In this document: positions 53,764 through 62,712 of the stretch, in pieces
How positions within the stretch are numbered: position 1 is the first letter of the stretch
Layout: each line of letters begins with the position of its first letter
NCBI RefSeq assembly: GCF_014199445.1
Contig: NZ_JACIJS010000002.1
Span: 1 to 64,000, forward strand
Length of the DNA: 64,000 nucleotides
DNA from: Rubricella aquisinus
GTDB lineage: Bacteria > Pseudomonadota > Alphaproteobacteria > Rhodobacterales > Rhodobacteraceae
Reading direction: 5' to 3'
The notes under the pieces: model-generated
Told to the model about the DNA's origin: nothing
What the model saw: the letters and a program-made list of their open reading frames with translations, nothing else
Databases searched by the model: none
Made by a program: the position numbers and the translations under genes

Positions 53764-54741
53764 TCAGCCTTGGGCCAGCAGGATCTGCTTCCACACGGCG
53801 GTTTCGTCGAAAAGCGTGTATTCCCGGCGCAGGCCCCATGGCCCCCATTCGGCATGGCTGATGCCCATGATATGCGCCTCCATCCCCGTGGGCGTGCCAA
53901 AGCCGCCCCAGCCGGAATGGGTGCCCGTGAGGCTCCACCGGATCGCGGAGCGGGGGGCAAAGCCGTCATCCATGCGCCCGATCTGGTGGTGGATCTCGAA
54001 TGTGGCATTCGGGAAGGCCGCGCGAAGCGGCATCCAGAATTGATCGGCATCCGACCTGCCATGACCCGTCACATGGCCGGGGTATTCCAGATGGGCCGCC
54101 CGGTCATATTCGGTGCCGATGGCGGCCATATCCGCATTCATGATCCGGGTCAGCAGATCGGCATGGCGCTGGCCTAGCTCATGGTCATTGCCGCGCCCCT
54201 GATAGGGGCCTTTGACGTCGTTGGCGGGGGTGCAGGGGCGCACCGCGTGTTCCGGCCCGCCTTCACGCGCGATCAAGTCGGCGGCATAATCGCGCGGCTC
54301 CCAACCCAGTTGGCGCACGATGGCGGATTGATCCCGGATCAGCCATTCGTCGTCGATCGTTTGGCCAACGGCATGACAATCGGCAAGAATGCGGTATTCA
54401 AGCCGCTTTCCGGTTGCCTTGCCATAGACACCATCCCGCGCATGGGTCGCGGTGGAGATGATGCGGTGCGAACTGAGCGCGCCCTTCTCCGGGTTCTCCC
54501 CATCATCGGCGGACCAGATCACATCTTCCCCCAAAAGCTGGCGGTCGGGGAATTCGGCCAGTGTCGCCATCGTGGCCCCGATCACCGCCTGATTGCCAAC
54601 CACGACTGACGCGGGTGAGCGCACGATCAGGTCCGGTGCGTAATAGTCATGAAGGGTCGCGATCCCGCGATCCTCCCAAATCTCTTTCGTGATGCCGAGG
54701 ATATAGTCGGGAAAATCTGTCCACCGATTGCTGTAAGTCAT
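53764..54741 (-). CDS. two-domain SnoaL/NTF2-fold protein
   Basis: 325 residues with two SnoaL-type halves. Half 1 (about 10-150) contains HDYYAPDLIVRSPASVVVGN and FPDRQLLGEDVIW. Half 2 (about 185-320) contains GTEYDRAAHLEYPGHVTGHG and AFPNATFEIHHQIGRM. SnoaL proteins fold as NTF2-like cones and include polyketide cyclases, isomerases and hydratases. It is one of three such proteins in the cluster. It lies six bases after the SDR gene. No catalytic residue can be assigned safely. Confidence 0.75.
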   Translation of the reverse strand: MTYSNRWTDFPDYILGITKEIWEDRGIATLHDYYAPDLIVRSPASVVVGNQAVIGATMATLAEFPDRQLLGEDVIWSADDGENPEKGALSSHRIISTATHARDGVYGKATGKRLEYRILADCHAVGQTIDDEWLIRDQSAIVRQLGWEPRDYAADLIAREGGPEHAVRPCTPANDVKGPYQGRGNDHELGQRHADLLTRIMNADMAAIGTEYDRAAHLEYPGHVTGHGRSDADQFWMPLRAAFPNATFEIHHQIGRMDDGFAPRSAIRWSLTGTHSGWGGFGTPTGMEAHIMGISHAEWGPWGLRREYTLFDETAVWKQILLAQG

Positions 54742-54747
54742 TGTTCT

Positions 54748-55518
54748 TTATCCAGTTGTCCAGCCGCCATCGACCATCAGGGCCGTGCCGGTCACCATTG
54801 CGGATGCGTCGGAGGCAAGGAACGCGACCGCGCCCATGATGTCCTCCACCTCACCGAAACGGTCGAGTTTGATCTTGGAGCGGATCCAGGCGACACGCTC
54901 CGGGTTTGAAAAGGTTGTTTCTGTGAGGGGCGTTCGGATGAAGGTCGGGCAGACCGTGTTGATCCGAATGTTATGCGGCCCGAACTCCTGCGCCATGGAT
55001 TTCACCATGCCCTCCACCGCGTGTTTCGATGCGCAATAGACCGCGCGGTCCACGCCGCCTGTATGGCCCATCTGGCTTGAGATATGGATGATCGAGCCGG
55101 TCTTGCCCGCCGCGATCAGTGCTTTTGCCGCCTGCTGGCTAAGGAAGTAGGCTGCACGCACGTTGACGTTCATCACCGCATCAAAATCGGCTTCGGTCGT
55201 CTCAGTTGCCGGGGAATGGCGCGCGAGGCCCGCGGAATTGACCACCACGTCGAACGGGGTGGCAAAGGCCGTGGTGAGCGCACCGATATCGGTCATATCA
55301 AGGATCAGCCCATCTGCCGTCCAGCCTTCAGCGCGCAATGCGTCCACGGCGGCCTCGACCTCACCTGCGGAGCGGGCGGCGACCGTCACCGCAGCCCCCT
55401 GTTCGGCGAGGGCCACGGAGCATCCCAGCCCGATCCCACGCGAGCCACCCGTCACGAGCGCGCGCTTGCCATCAAGGCGGAAGGATGGGGTGCGGGGCAG
55501 GGTCAGTGACCGTTCCAT
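54748..55518 (-). CDS. short-chain dehydrogenase/reductase
   Basis: 256 residues, classical SDR. The cofactor motif is VTGGSRGIGLG, NSAG supports the fold, and the catalytic set is S in HISSQMGHTGG with YCASK. The C-terminus MVTGTALMVDGGWTTG is typical. It would oxidise a secondary alcohol or reduce a ketone in the pathway. Its ATG lies inside the VOC gene, overlapping by 16 bases. Confidence 0.9.
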   Translation of the reverse strand: MERSLTLPRTPSFRLDGKRALVTGGSRGIGLGCSVALAEQGAAVTVAARSAGEVEAAVDALRAEGWTADGLILDMTDIGALTTAFATPFDVVVNSAGLARHSPATETTEADFDAVMNVNVRAAYFLSQQAAKALIAAGKTGSIIHISSQMGHTGGVDRAVYCASKHAVEGMVKSMAQEFGPHNIRINTVCPTFIRTPLTETTFSNPERVAWIRSKIKLDRFGEVEDIMGAVAFLASDASAMVTGTALMVDGGWTTG

Positions 55519-55925
55519 TTGAACTCTCCATTCGGTCCAAGGGTGGAGTAGGGATTGTGCGCGACCTCCCAGACATGCCCGTCAGGGTCGCTGAAATAGG
55601 CGATATGCCCACCCCAGAACACGTCATGCGGTTCGCGCAGGATCGTCGCCCCGGCGACGCGCGCTTGGTCAGTGATCGCGGCCACATCCTCTTTCGTGGG
55701 GACGTTGTGCGATAGGGTCATGCCGCTGAACCCCGGCGTGATCGGCAGGCCCACATCCTTGGCCAAGGCGTCACGGGGATAGAGGCCAATGGCCTGACCG
55801 ATCAGGTCAAAGGCGACGATCCCGTCCTCCGTGCTGACGACCTGCCAGCCGAGGGATTCGTAGAACGCGCGCCCCCGCGCCAAATCATCTGTGCCAAGGG
55901 TTATCAGGCTTACGCGTTGGTCCAT
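55503..55925 (-). CDS. VOC family (glyoxalase-like) protein
   Basis: 140 residues. Two betaalphabetabetabeta halves: VSLITLGTDDLARGRAFYESL and TLSHNVPTKEDVAAITDQA, ending with AYFSDPDGHVWEVAHNPYS, the usual C-terminal metal-binding stretch. Enzymes of the family include glyoxalases, dioxygenases and epimerases. It starts one base after the SnoaL gene stop and overlaps the SDR gene. Confidence 0.85.
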   Translation of the reverse strand: MDQRVSLITLGTDDLARGRAFYESLGWQVVSTEDGIVAFDLIGQAIGLYPRDALAKDVGLPITPGFSGMTLSHNVPTKEDVAAITDQARVAGATILREPHDVFWGGHIAYFSDPDGHVWEVAHNPYSTLGPNGEFKWNGH

Positions 55926-56975
55926 TTACAGCGCCTTTCCGGTATCAGGATCAAACCCTGCGCGTGCCTTGTTGAAATCGCGCAGGCGGCGGAACACGTC
56001 CACACCGATCTGATCATACATATCCAGAAGGTCCACCATCACCCAGTTTTCGCGGATTTTTCCGTTTTCCAAGCGCCAGAAATCGAGGCTGCGCATGGTG
56101 ATTTTCTTGTTCACCGGCGGAATACCGAGCCAGCCGTCATGGGTGATGGATTGGATCATGTCGGGCCAGCCTGTGACGGCGGCGTAATTGCGATCCCCGA
56201 AGAAGTGGTAGGTGATGTCCTCCACATATTGCCCGCGATCCGGCATCCCGGCGAGGAACGGGATCTGGTGCCATTTGCGAAACCCGTCGATGCCGCGCCC
56301 GGTGCCGATGCCGCTGGGGCCATACCAGCTCATCCGCTCGTGCCAGTATTTCGGCATCTCCATCACCTCCGGCCCCCCTTGGGACGGGTGGCGTTTCATC
56401 GCGGTCAGCATGTCGATGATGTGCTGGCAGGTGATCTGACTTTGCGCTGCATCATGCGGGCCGGGGACCAGCCCGTCGCAGGTGGCAGGGCCAGGCACAT
56501 GCCATTCGCGGCCCAAGGAGGGTGCCATCGGCCACGCGCCCGCTTGCATCATCAATTCAGGAATATCCCACAACCCCTGAAATTCGACGATTTTGCCATT
56601 CTCGAACCGATAGAATTCGTGAAACCGCATCGCCGCCTGATGCTGCGTGGCGGGGATATCGAGGAAAGGGGCTGCGAAGGTGCCGGTATAATACCCGCCG
56701 CATCCAACCCAATCCGCCCCTTCGGGCGTGGTGCCAGCCATCACGATATGATCGCGCCGCTCCAGATCGGGGAAGGCTTGCAACAGAGGGGCATAGGCCG
56801 CGTCATAGAACGCCTCTGCCCCCCTCATCGTCCCGAAAGGATGGGCCAGTTGGATCAGCGCGTCGGGTGCGAAAATTGCCCCCATCGCGCCGCGCACGCC
56901 CCCGTCCGGGAAATCGTATTGCGCCGCGCGATAGGGCGCGATCAGCGCCTTATGCTGGGTGTGCCGGTCGGTCAT
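55926..56975 (-). CDS. two-domain SnoaL/NTF2-fold protein (ester cyclase-like)
   Basis: 349 residues with two SnoaL-like halves. Half 1 (about 10-165) has [20 protein letters not shown] and [20 protein letters not shown]. Half 2 (about 190-345) has [20 protein letters not shown] and [19 protein letters not shown]. The end of half 2 ([19 protein letters not shown]) is clearly related to the single-domain protein at 58340. It overlaps the HisD-like gene by ATGA. Its function is unknown; isomerase or hydrolase activity on a sugar-acid-like substrate is possible. Confidence 0.77.
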   Translation of the reverse strand: MTDRHTQHKALIAPYRAAQYDFPDGGVRGAMGAIFAPDALIQLAHPFGTMRGAEAFYDAAYAPLLQAFPDLERRDHIVMAGTTPEGADWVGCGGYYTGTFAAPFLDIPATQHQAAMRFHEFYRFENGKIVEFQGLWDIPELMMQAGAWPMAPSLGREWHVPGPATCDGLVPGPHDAAQSQITCQHIIDMLTAMKRHPSQGGPEVMEMPKYWHERMSWYGPSGIGTGRGIDGFRKWHQIPFLAGMPDRGQYVEDITYHFFGDRNYAAVTGWPDMIQSITHDGWLGIPPVNKKITMRSLDFWRLENGKIRENWVMVDLLDMYDQIGVDVFRRLRDFNKARAGFDPDTGKAL

Positions 56976-58297
56976 TCCGCTGCCTTTTGCGGCTCCGCCC
57001 CCGTGCCATAGGGGACATTCCGGCCGCCATAGCGGCGCACGCGAATGTTACACTGCTCCGCATGACCGACGAAGCCTTCAAGCATACACAGGCGCGAGCC
57101 ATACTCACCGATCATGGCAGCGGCCTCATCCGTGGTCACCTTCTGATAGGAATGGGTTTTGAGGAATTTCCCGACCCAAAGGCCACCGGTATAGCGCCCG
57201 GCCTTTTTCGTGGGCAGCGTGTGGTTGGTGCCGATCACCTTGTCCCCATTCGCGACATTGGTGCGGGGGCCAAGGAACAGCGCGCCATAGCATGTCATAT
57301 GCTCAAGGAACCAATCATCCCGGTCGGTCATCACCTGCACATGCTCGGATGCGATATCATCCGCGATCTTGAGCATTTCGTCGTAATCTTCGGCCACGAT
57401 GACTTCGCCATATTCCTCCCATGACACACGCGCGGTGTCGGCGGTGGGGAGGATTTTGAGGATGCGCTCAATCTCCGCCATCGTTTCTTCCGCGAGTTTG
57501 CGGGAGTTGGTCAGCAGGACGCAGGGGGAGTTATAGCCGTGCTCCGCCTGACCCAGAAGATCGGTCGCGCAGAGTTCTGCATCCACCGTGTCATCCGCGA
57601 TGACCATGGTTTCGGTTGGACCAGCGAACAGGTCGATCCCGACGCGGCCAAACAACTGGCGTTTGGCCTCCGCCACGAACGCGTTGCCGGGGCCGACGAT
57701 CATGTGCACAGGCTCAATGGTTTCGGTGCCGATGGCCATTGCGCCCACGGCCTGAATGCCGCCCATGACGTAAATCTCATGCGCGCCCCCCAGATGCATC
57801 GCCGCGATCACGCCGGGATTAGGTTTGCCCTGAAAGGGTGGGGTCGCGGCCACAATGCGCGGCACCCCGGCGACAGAGGCCGTGGCGACGGACATATGCG
57901 CGCTGGCGACCATCGGAAACTTCCCCCCCGGCACATAACAGCCCACGGATTGCACGGGGATGTTCTTGTGCCCAAGGATCACGCCGGGCATCGGCTCCAC
58001 TTCGATATCGAGCATCGAGTCGCGTTGGGCTTGCGCGAAATTGCGCACCTGCTCTTGTGCAAATTTGATGTCGTGAAGCTCCTGATCGGAAAGCTGGGCG
58101 ATCAGGTCGTCAATCTCCGCCTGCGACAGCTTGAAAGACGCGGGGGAGTATTTGTCGAACTTCTCGGACAATTCGCGGACGACCGCATCGCCGCGCTCCT
58201 CGATATCTTTCAGGAGCGTTTCCACCGTCGCGCGGGTTTTTGCGTCATCCTCAGCGCGTTCGGTCGCGGATTTTGCTGTCTTGAGCCACTCAGCCAT
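56972..58297 (-). CDS. HisD-family dehydrogenase, probably HpsN-like
   Basis: 441 residues of the histidinol dehydrogenase family. The zinc ligands are Q250, H253, D352 and H412; the catalytic E318/H319 and H359 are kept. The stretch after TNHTLPT reads [17 protein letters not shown], unlike true HisD (TYGYTATCSSLGL type), and matches the HpsN-like branch. HpsN oxidises (R)-dihydroxypropanesulfonate to (R)-sulfolactate. No histidine genes are nearby, so a catabolic alcohol-to-acid oxidation is likely. Whether the substrate is a sulfonate is inferred from suyAB and soeABC in the window. AGAGGAAAAG provides the ribosome site. Confidence 0.75.
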   Translation of the reverse strand: MAEWLKTAKSATERAEDDAKTRATVETLLKDIEERGDAVVRELSEKFDKYSPASFKLSQAEIDDLIAQLSDQELHDIKFAQEQVRNFAQAQRDSMLDIEVEPMPGVILGHKNIPVQSVGCYVPGGKFPMVASAHMSVATASVAGVPRIVAATPPFQGKPNPGVIAAMHLGGAHEIYVMGGIQAVGAMAIGTETIEPVHMIVGPGNAFVAEAKRQLFGRVGIDLFAGPTETMVIADDTVDAELCATDLLGQAEHGYNSPCVLLTNSRKLAEETMAEIERILKILPTADTARVSWEEYGEVIVAEDYDEMLKIADDIASEHVQVMTDRDDWFLEHMTCYGALFLGPRTNVANGDKVIGTNHTLPTKKAGRYTGGLWVGKFLKTHSYQKVTTDEAAAMIGEYGSRLCMLEGFVGHAEQCNIRVRRYGGRNVPYGTGAEPQKAAE

Positions 58298-58339
58298 GTC
58301 TTTTCCTCTTTCGGTATTCGGGCGCGGTTGCGCGTATTT

Positions 58340-58867
58340 TTATGCGGGGGAGGGCGGGGTTTTCGTGCCGGTGTCGAAGGCTTCCCACCCTTCGCCGCCA
58401 AACACATCGACCCCGAGTTGTGAGAGGACATGGGGAAAATCGACCATCACCCAATTGTCCACAATCTTGCCATCGACGACTTTCCAGAAATCCATGTAGC
58501 GGATTTCCACCCGCTTGCCTGTTGCCGGAATGCCCATGAAAACGCCGTGATGGGTGGCTTCCTGCCGGCCAAACGCGGCGGCCCATTCGCCCATGTAAAG
58601 GCGTGCTTCATCCACGCAGACCTTATCGCCGAATGCGGCCTGAAACGGCTTTTGCCAATTGTCCTGAAATGCGCGGATGCCCTGTTTGGTGCCGCAGCCT
58701 GTGTTGCCCATCCAGCGGAACGTCTCTGAGAAAAACTCCCCGATATCCGCGATCCGGTGATCATTGAGGCCATCCACCATGGCCTCGATCACCGCGCGGG
58801 TTTGCGCGGTCTTGCTCATATCCGTGTCACGGGTGAGGACCGCCTGCTCGGGTCGTGCGCCTTTCAT
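58340..58867 (-). CDS. single-domain SnoaL-like protein
   Basis: 175 residues. SnoaL features: IEAMVDGLNDHRIADIGEFF, DNWQKPFQAAFGDK, and VDGKIVDNWVMVDFPHVLSQ followed by LGVDVF. This end is a near match to the second half of the protein at 55926, so the two are paralogues. The start at 58867 has AAGGA upstream; a shorter start at 58819 is possible. It lies between the permease gene (62 bases) and the HisD-like gene (42 bases). Confidence 0.75.
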   Translation of the reverse strand: MKGARPEQAVLTRDTDMSKTAQTRAVIEAMVDGLNDHRIADIGEFFSETFRWMGNTGCGTKQGIRAFQDNWQKPFQAAFGDKVCVDEARLYMGEWAAAFGRQEATHHGVFMGIPATGKRVEIRYMDFWKVVDGKIVDNWVMVDFPHVLSQLGVDVFGGEGWEAFDTGTKTPPSPA

Positions 58868-58929
58868 GTTCAATCCTTGACTACGTATGCAAAACACTGC
58901 GAAGCAAAGCCCCATAAGGGGCGATGCTG

Positions 58930-60102
58930 TTATCCTTTGACCGCGCCTGCCGTGAGGCCGCTGACGATCTGGCGTTGGAACACCATCACCAACAGGAACA
59001 GGGGCGCTGTGATCGACACGGCGGCGGCGACGGCCTCGACCTGATCGGTCGTCGTTGTCTCCCGGTTGAAATACTGAGTGATTGCAGGAACCATCGTCTG
59101 GTTCTGAGCATCCAGCAGCAGCGCCGTCACCAGATAATCGTTATAGGCCAGCAGGAAGCTGAACAGCCCGGTAGTGATCACGCCGGGCCACATCACCGGC
59201 ATGATGACGCGCCAGAACGCCTCGAAGTGGCCGCAGCCATCGACCCGTGCGGCCTCATCCAGTTCCGCTGGGATGTTCTGGAAAAAGCTGCGCAGCATCC
59301 AGATCGTGAAGGGCTGGTTGATCGACACCAGCACGACGATCACCGCCAAGGGCTGCCCGTAAAGCGTCGGGGCCGCGTCGCCAAGGAACGGCTCCAAAAT
59401 CTCCCGGCTGTTGATGAAGGGCGGCAGATAGCCAGTCACCAATACCGAATGTGGCAGAGCGCGGAAAATCAGCGCCATGATCAACAGCCAAAACGCCAGC
59501 GATGACGGTGTGCGCGCAAGCCCATAGCCCGCCAACGTCCCCACTGTGAGGGAGATCAGCACAACCCCCGCCGTCACCGTCATGGAATTGAGGAAGTTGC
59601 GGTAAAACTCATTCTCGAACCAGACCGCGATATAATGATCAAGCGTGATGCCAATAACGGGCTGTGCCAGCAGGCTCAGGCCCGGGATCAGCCCGAAGGC
59701 CCAATTCACCGCCCCTGTCACGATCGGCAGGATGATGACGAACACGAACAGCCCCGCCGCCCCCATGATGAGTGAGCCGAGGATCCAGCCGATGGGGGTG
59801 AAGCCAAACCCCACCCGCTCCGCCACGCCGCGCGTCCAATGGGACACCGCCTGATAGACCAGATAGAAGGCAACAGCCCCCAAAAGCATATCGAGAATGC
59901 TGATGCCGCCCTTCTCCGCCAATGTCTCTGGCCCTGTGATCACGGCCAGCGGGCTGGCGGAGAACGCATCCACCGGCAGCTTGAAACTCATCACCAGCAC
60001 CCAGAACAGCGGGAAGGCGGCGACAACCAGCCAGAACAGCAGGAACACTGCGACCGTGACCTTCAGCCCCGTGCTTGCCTGAAACACTTTTGCCTGTGAC
60101 AT
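58930..60102 (-). CDS. sugar-type ABC permease (MalG-like) with large insertion
   Basis: 390 residues, about 100 more than usual. The N-terminus has the first helix and VLVMSFKLPVDAF (MalG-like). An extra block (about 65-165) carries two or three hydrophobic helices (ISILDMLLGAVAFYLVYQAV; GWILGSLIMGAAGLFVFVII) before the standard MalG part resumes at DHYIAVWFENEFYRNFLNSM. The EAA loop is DEAARVDGCGHFEAFWRVIMP. It works with the MalF-like gene upstream; AAGGAGG precedes the start. The ATPase is not in the visible window. Confidence 0.87.
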   Translation of the reverse strand: MSQAKVFQASTGLKVTVAVFLLFWLVVAAFPLFWVLVMSFKLPVDAFSASPLAVITGPETLAEKGGISILDMLLGAVAFYLVYQAVSHWTRGVAERVGFGFTPIGWILGSLIMGAAGLFVFVIILPIVTGAVNWAFGLIPGLSLLAQPVIGITLDHYIAVWFENEFYRNFLNSMTVTAGVVLISLTVGTLAGYGLARTPSSLAFWLLIMALIFRALPHSVLVTGYLPPFINSREILEPFLGDAAPTLYGQPLAVIVVLVSINQPFTIWMLRSFFQNIPAELDEAARVDGCGHFEAFWRVIMPVMWPGVITTGLFSFLLAYNDYLVTALLLDAQNQTMVPAITQYFNRETTTTDQVEAVAAAVSITAPLFLLVMVFQRQIVSGLTAGAVKG

Positions 60103-60114
60103 GCGTGGGCCTCC

Positions 60115-61146
60115 TTAATGAGAGCTGTTCTTGTGGTCGCGATAGGTACGACGCAGAAGCGGGATCAGAAGGATCACAATGCCGATCATCGTGAGCATGG
60201 AGTTTGCAGCGGCGCGCGAAATCGCACGGTTTCCACTGTCATCGGGCGTCAGATAGTCGAATGTGAGCCACTGGAGGGAGATCACATGCGCCTGTGAGCT
60301 AAAGCCGATGATCTCTTCAAACACGCGGTAGCAATCCATCAGGTGAATGAGTGCCACAAAGATGATGAGCGGCATTAGATGCGGGATGACGACGTATTTC
60401 AGGCGCTGCCAGCGGCTCGCCCCGTCGATGATCGCACTCTCAAGCGTATCTTGGTTCACTGTCTGCAAGGCGGCGTAGAAAATGACGAAGGCAAAAGGTG
60501 CCACGTGCCATACGCGGTAGAACAGCATCAAAAGCTCAATCGTCCAGCCCTGCGCGAACATGGCAATGTCCTGCCCGGTCCAGTTTTCCAACAAAGCGGT
60601 CATGATCCCGTCCCCGATGAACAGCCAGCGGATCGACAATGCGCCGATCACGGGCGTGATGATGAACGGCAACAGCGAGACAAAGATCACCGGCCCCTTG
60701 AGGCTCTCAACGCAGCGATTGACCGCCAGCGCGATGGCAAGCCCGGTGCCAATGACGAGGGGCAATGTAATCAGGGTAAAGGTCAGCGTGAACCGCAGCG
60801 CCTTATAGAAATCAATGGTCATCAATTGCGACCAGCCGGAGCCGCCCTCATCGAACGCGGCCGATACGGCGTCGGGGTCCAACACGGTGCGATAGGTATC
60901 CAGCCCGACCCAACTGGTTTGCGACACCGGGTTTCCATCATCGTCGAGCACACGGCGCACGCTCGCTTCCTCGGTACAGATTTGCGCTGGGAAGCCGGGG
61001 GTGCATTTCGTCTCAATCACCTCCTCAAAGACGCCCTGCGTGACCTGAAAGGACTGGAGAAACACGCTGACCAATGGGGCCGCGATGAACAGGAACATCA
61101 GAAAGACCGACGGTCCGACAAACATGATAAATGTTTTCGTTTTCAT
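60115..61146 (-). CDS. sugar-type ABC permease (MalF-like)
   Basis: 343 residues. The first helix is FIMFVGPSVFLMFLFIAAPL; the periplasmic loop after it is extended and has two cysteines (KCTPGFPAQICTEEA). The EAA loop reads ESAIIDGASRWQRLKYVVIP. It overlaps the GMC gene by ATGA and pairs with the MalG-like permease 12 bases downstream. The substrate is likely a polyol, sugar or sulfonate-type small molecule. Confidence 0.88.
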   Translation of the reverse strand: MKTKTFIMFVGPSVFLMFLFIAAPLVSVFLQSFQVTQGVFEEVIETKCTPGFPAQICTEEASVRRVLDDDGNPVSQTSWVGLDTYRTVLDPDAVSAAFDEGGSGWSQLMTIDFYKALRFTLTFTLITLPLVIGTGLAIALAVNRCVESLKGPVIFVSLLPFIITPVIGALSIRWLFIGDGIMTALLENWTGQDIAMFAQGWTIELLMLFYRVWHVAPFAFVIFYAALQTVNQDTLESAIIDGASRWQRLKYVVIPHLMPLIIFVALIHLMDCYRVFEEIIGFSSQAHVISLQWLTFDYLTPDDSGNRAISRAAANSMLTMIGIVILLIPLLRRTYRDHKNSSH

Positions 61147-62648
61147 GCGGTTCTCCTGATATCTTCAGAAATAAATCCAGCGCCGTGCCAACCAATCATC
61201 ATGGCGGGCGCGTTGGTGTTCGCCGATGTGATGCTCGGCATCACGGACGCATCGGCGACCCACAGATTGCGGACGCCATGCACGGCAAGCCGATGATCGA
61301 CCGCGCGCCCCATGCCGACGCTGCCGACCGGGTGGTATGACGTGCCAGCGCGGTTGCGGATATGGTCCCGCAATGATGCCCCCTGCGTGTCGCGGCCCGG
61401 GAACGCTTCTGGCGCACGCCACGCGGACAAGCATGGTTTGTCCAGAAGGTCCCGAAGCCGCGTCACCCCCCGCTCCAACGTCAAAAGGTCGCTCTCGTCC
61501 TTAAACAGGCCAAGGTCGATTGCCGGTGCCTCGCGCGGGTCAGCCGATGTAAGGCTCAGGCGTCCGCGCGATTTGGGGCGGCATACAGCGACATCGGCAG
61601 TGTATCCCTTGCCCGGCACGACCATCTTTCCTTGCCAGCCCAGTTTTGCCGGGATGAAATGGACCTGAAGATCGGGTTCATCACCGCCGTCGCTGGACAG
61701 GAACGCGCCTGCCTCAACCATGTTCGACGACAAGCGTCCTTTGCGGCTGATCACATAGCGGGCTGGTGCCAGCGCCCATCCGGGCAGGTCCGACAAGGTG
61801 AGACCGTAACCCCCGGCGTCTCCGGCATGGTGCAACGGAACAGCGGGGTGATCGTGAAGGTTTGCCCCAACTTCCTGAACGTCGGCAGTGATAGCAATCC
61901 CGAGCCGCGCCAGCTCTGTCGCGGGTCCAATGCCGGACCGAAGGAGTATCGCAGGGCTTTCAATCGCTCCTGCGCTCACCACGATCCCTGCGCGCGCGTT
62001 GATCTCACGTCCGTCGATGAGTGTGACGGCATGGGCGCGGCCATTGGCAACCCTCAACGTTGCAACTTGCGCGTTCGTGACCACCTCAACCCGGCCCGTC
62101 TTACAAGCAGGTCGCAAAAATCCATCTGCGGCGCTGAACCGCTGCCCGTGCCGCATATTGGTGGTGAACACGCCGCTGCTGACCGTCTCTGGTGTCAGTG
62201 CGCCGCCTATGCTTGCTCCGAATGCGGTGGAGAGAGGGTGAGGATCGGGCAGCGGAGCGGGACGGATCGCTTCCTCAACGTCGGAGAACGCCGACCAAAC
62301 GGTATCCGCATCCCAGCCCGGTTGTTGCCATGCCGTGTAATCGGCTCGCCTGCCACGAAACCACACCATCGAATTGATTGAGCCGGACCCACCAAGCATC
62401 CGCCCGCGCGGCACCTTCACACGGCGACCGTTCACGCCTGTCATCGGGAGCGTTTCGCGCCGCCAATCGCGGGTCGGGTGACCCATGAGATGGATCAAGC
62501 CAAAGGGGATCTTGACGGCGAGGGTCGCATCCGATGGACCAGCTTCCAGCACACAGACCGTGGCGCTGGTGTCGCGTGCAAGTCGTGCAGTGACTGCACA
62601 TCCTGCCGATCCGGCGCCGATCACGATGATGTCGAAGGTCTGGTTCAT
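61143..62648 (-). CDS. GMC family FAD oxidoreductase
   Basis: 501 residues. The FAD motif is DIIVIGAGSAGCAVTARLA, GMC signature 1 is PRGRMLGGSGSINSMVW, and signature 2 is SAGAIESPAILLRSGIG. The catalytic His pair lies near SYHPVGSVGMG and the final TSANTNAPAMMIGWHGA. It oxidises a primary alcohol to an aldehyde, as choline or polyol dehydrogenases do. The start at 62648 is chosen as it gives the correct N-terminus; 62708 adds 20 residues. It is the second gene after the binding protein, and likely the first oxidation step. Confidence 0.9.
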   Translation of the reverse strand: MNQTFDIIVIGAGSAGCAVTARLARDTSATVCVLEAGPSDATLAVKIPFGLIHLMGHPTRDWRRETLPMTGVNGRRVKVPRGRMLGGSGSINSMVWFRGRRADYTAWQQPGWDADTVWSAFSDVEEAIRPAPLPDPHPLSTAFGASIGGALTPETVSSGVFTTNMRHGQRFSAADGFLRPACKTGRVEVVTNAQVATLRVANGRAHAVTLIDGREINARAGIVVSAGAIESPAILLRSGIGPATELARLGIAITADVQEVGANLHDHPAVPLHHAGDAGGYGLTLSDLPGWALAPARYVISRKGRLSSNMVEAGAFLSSDGGDEPDLQVHFIPAKLGWQGKMVVPGKGYTADVAVCRPKSRGRLSLTSADPREAPAIDLGLFKDESDLLTLERGVTRLRDLLDKPCLSAWRAPEAFPGRDTQGASLRDHIRNRAGTSYHPVGSVGMGRAVDHRLAVHGVRNLWVADASVMPSITSANTNAPAMMIGWHGAGFISEDIRRTA

Positions 62649-62712
62649 TGGGTCCGATCCAAGGAGGGGAAAGGGGCGGCGCGAAACCCGCGCCACCCCG
62701 CGTGTCATGGCC

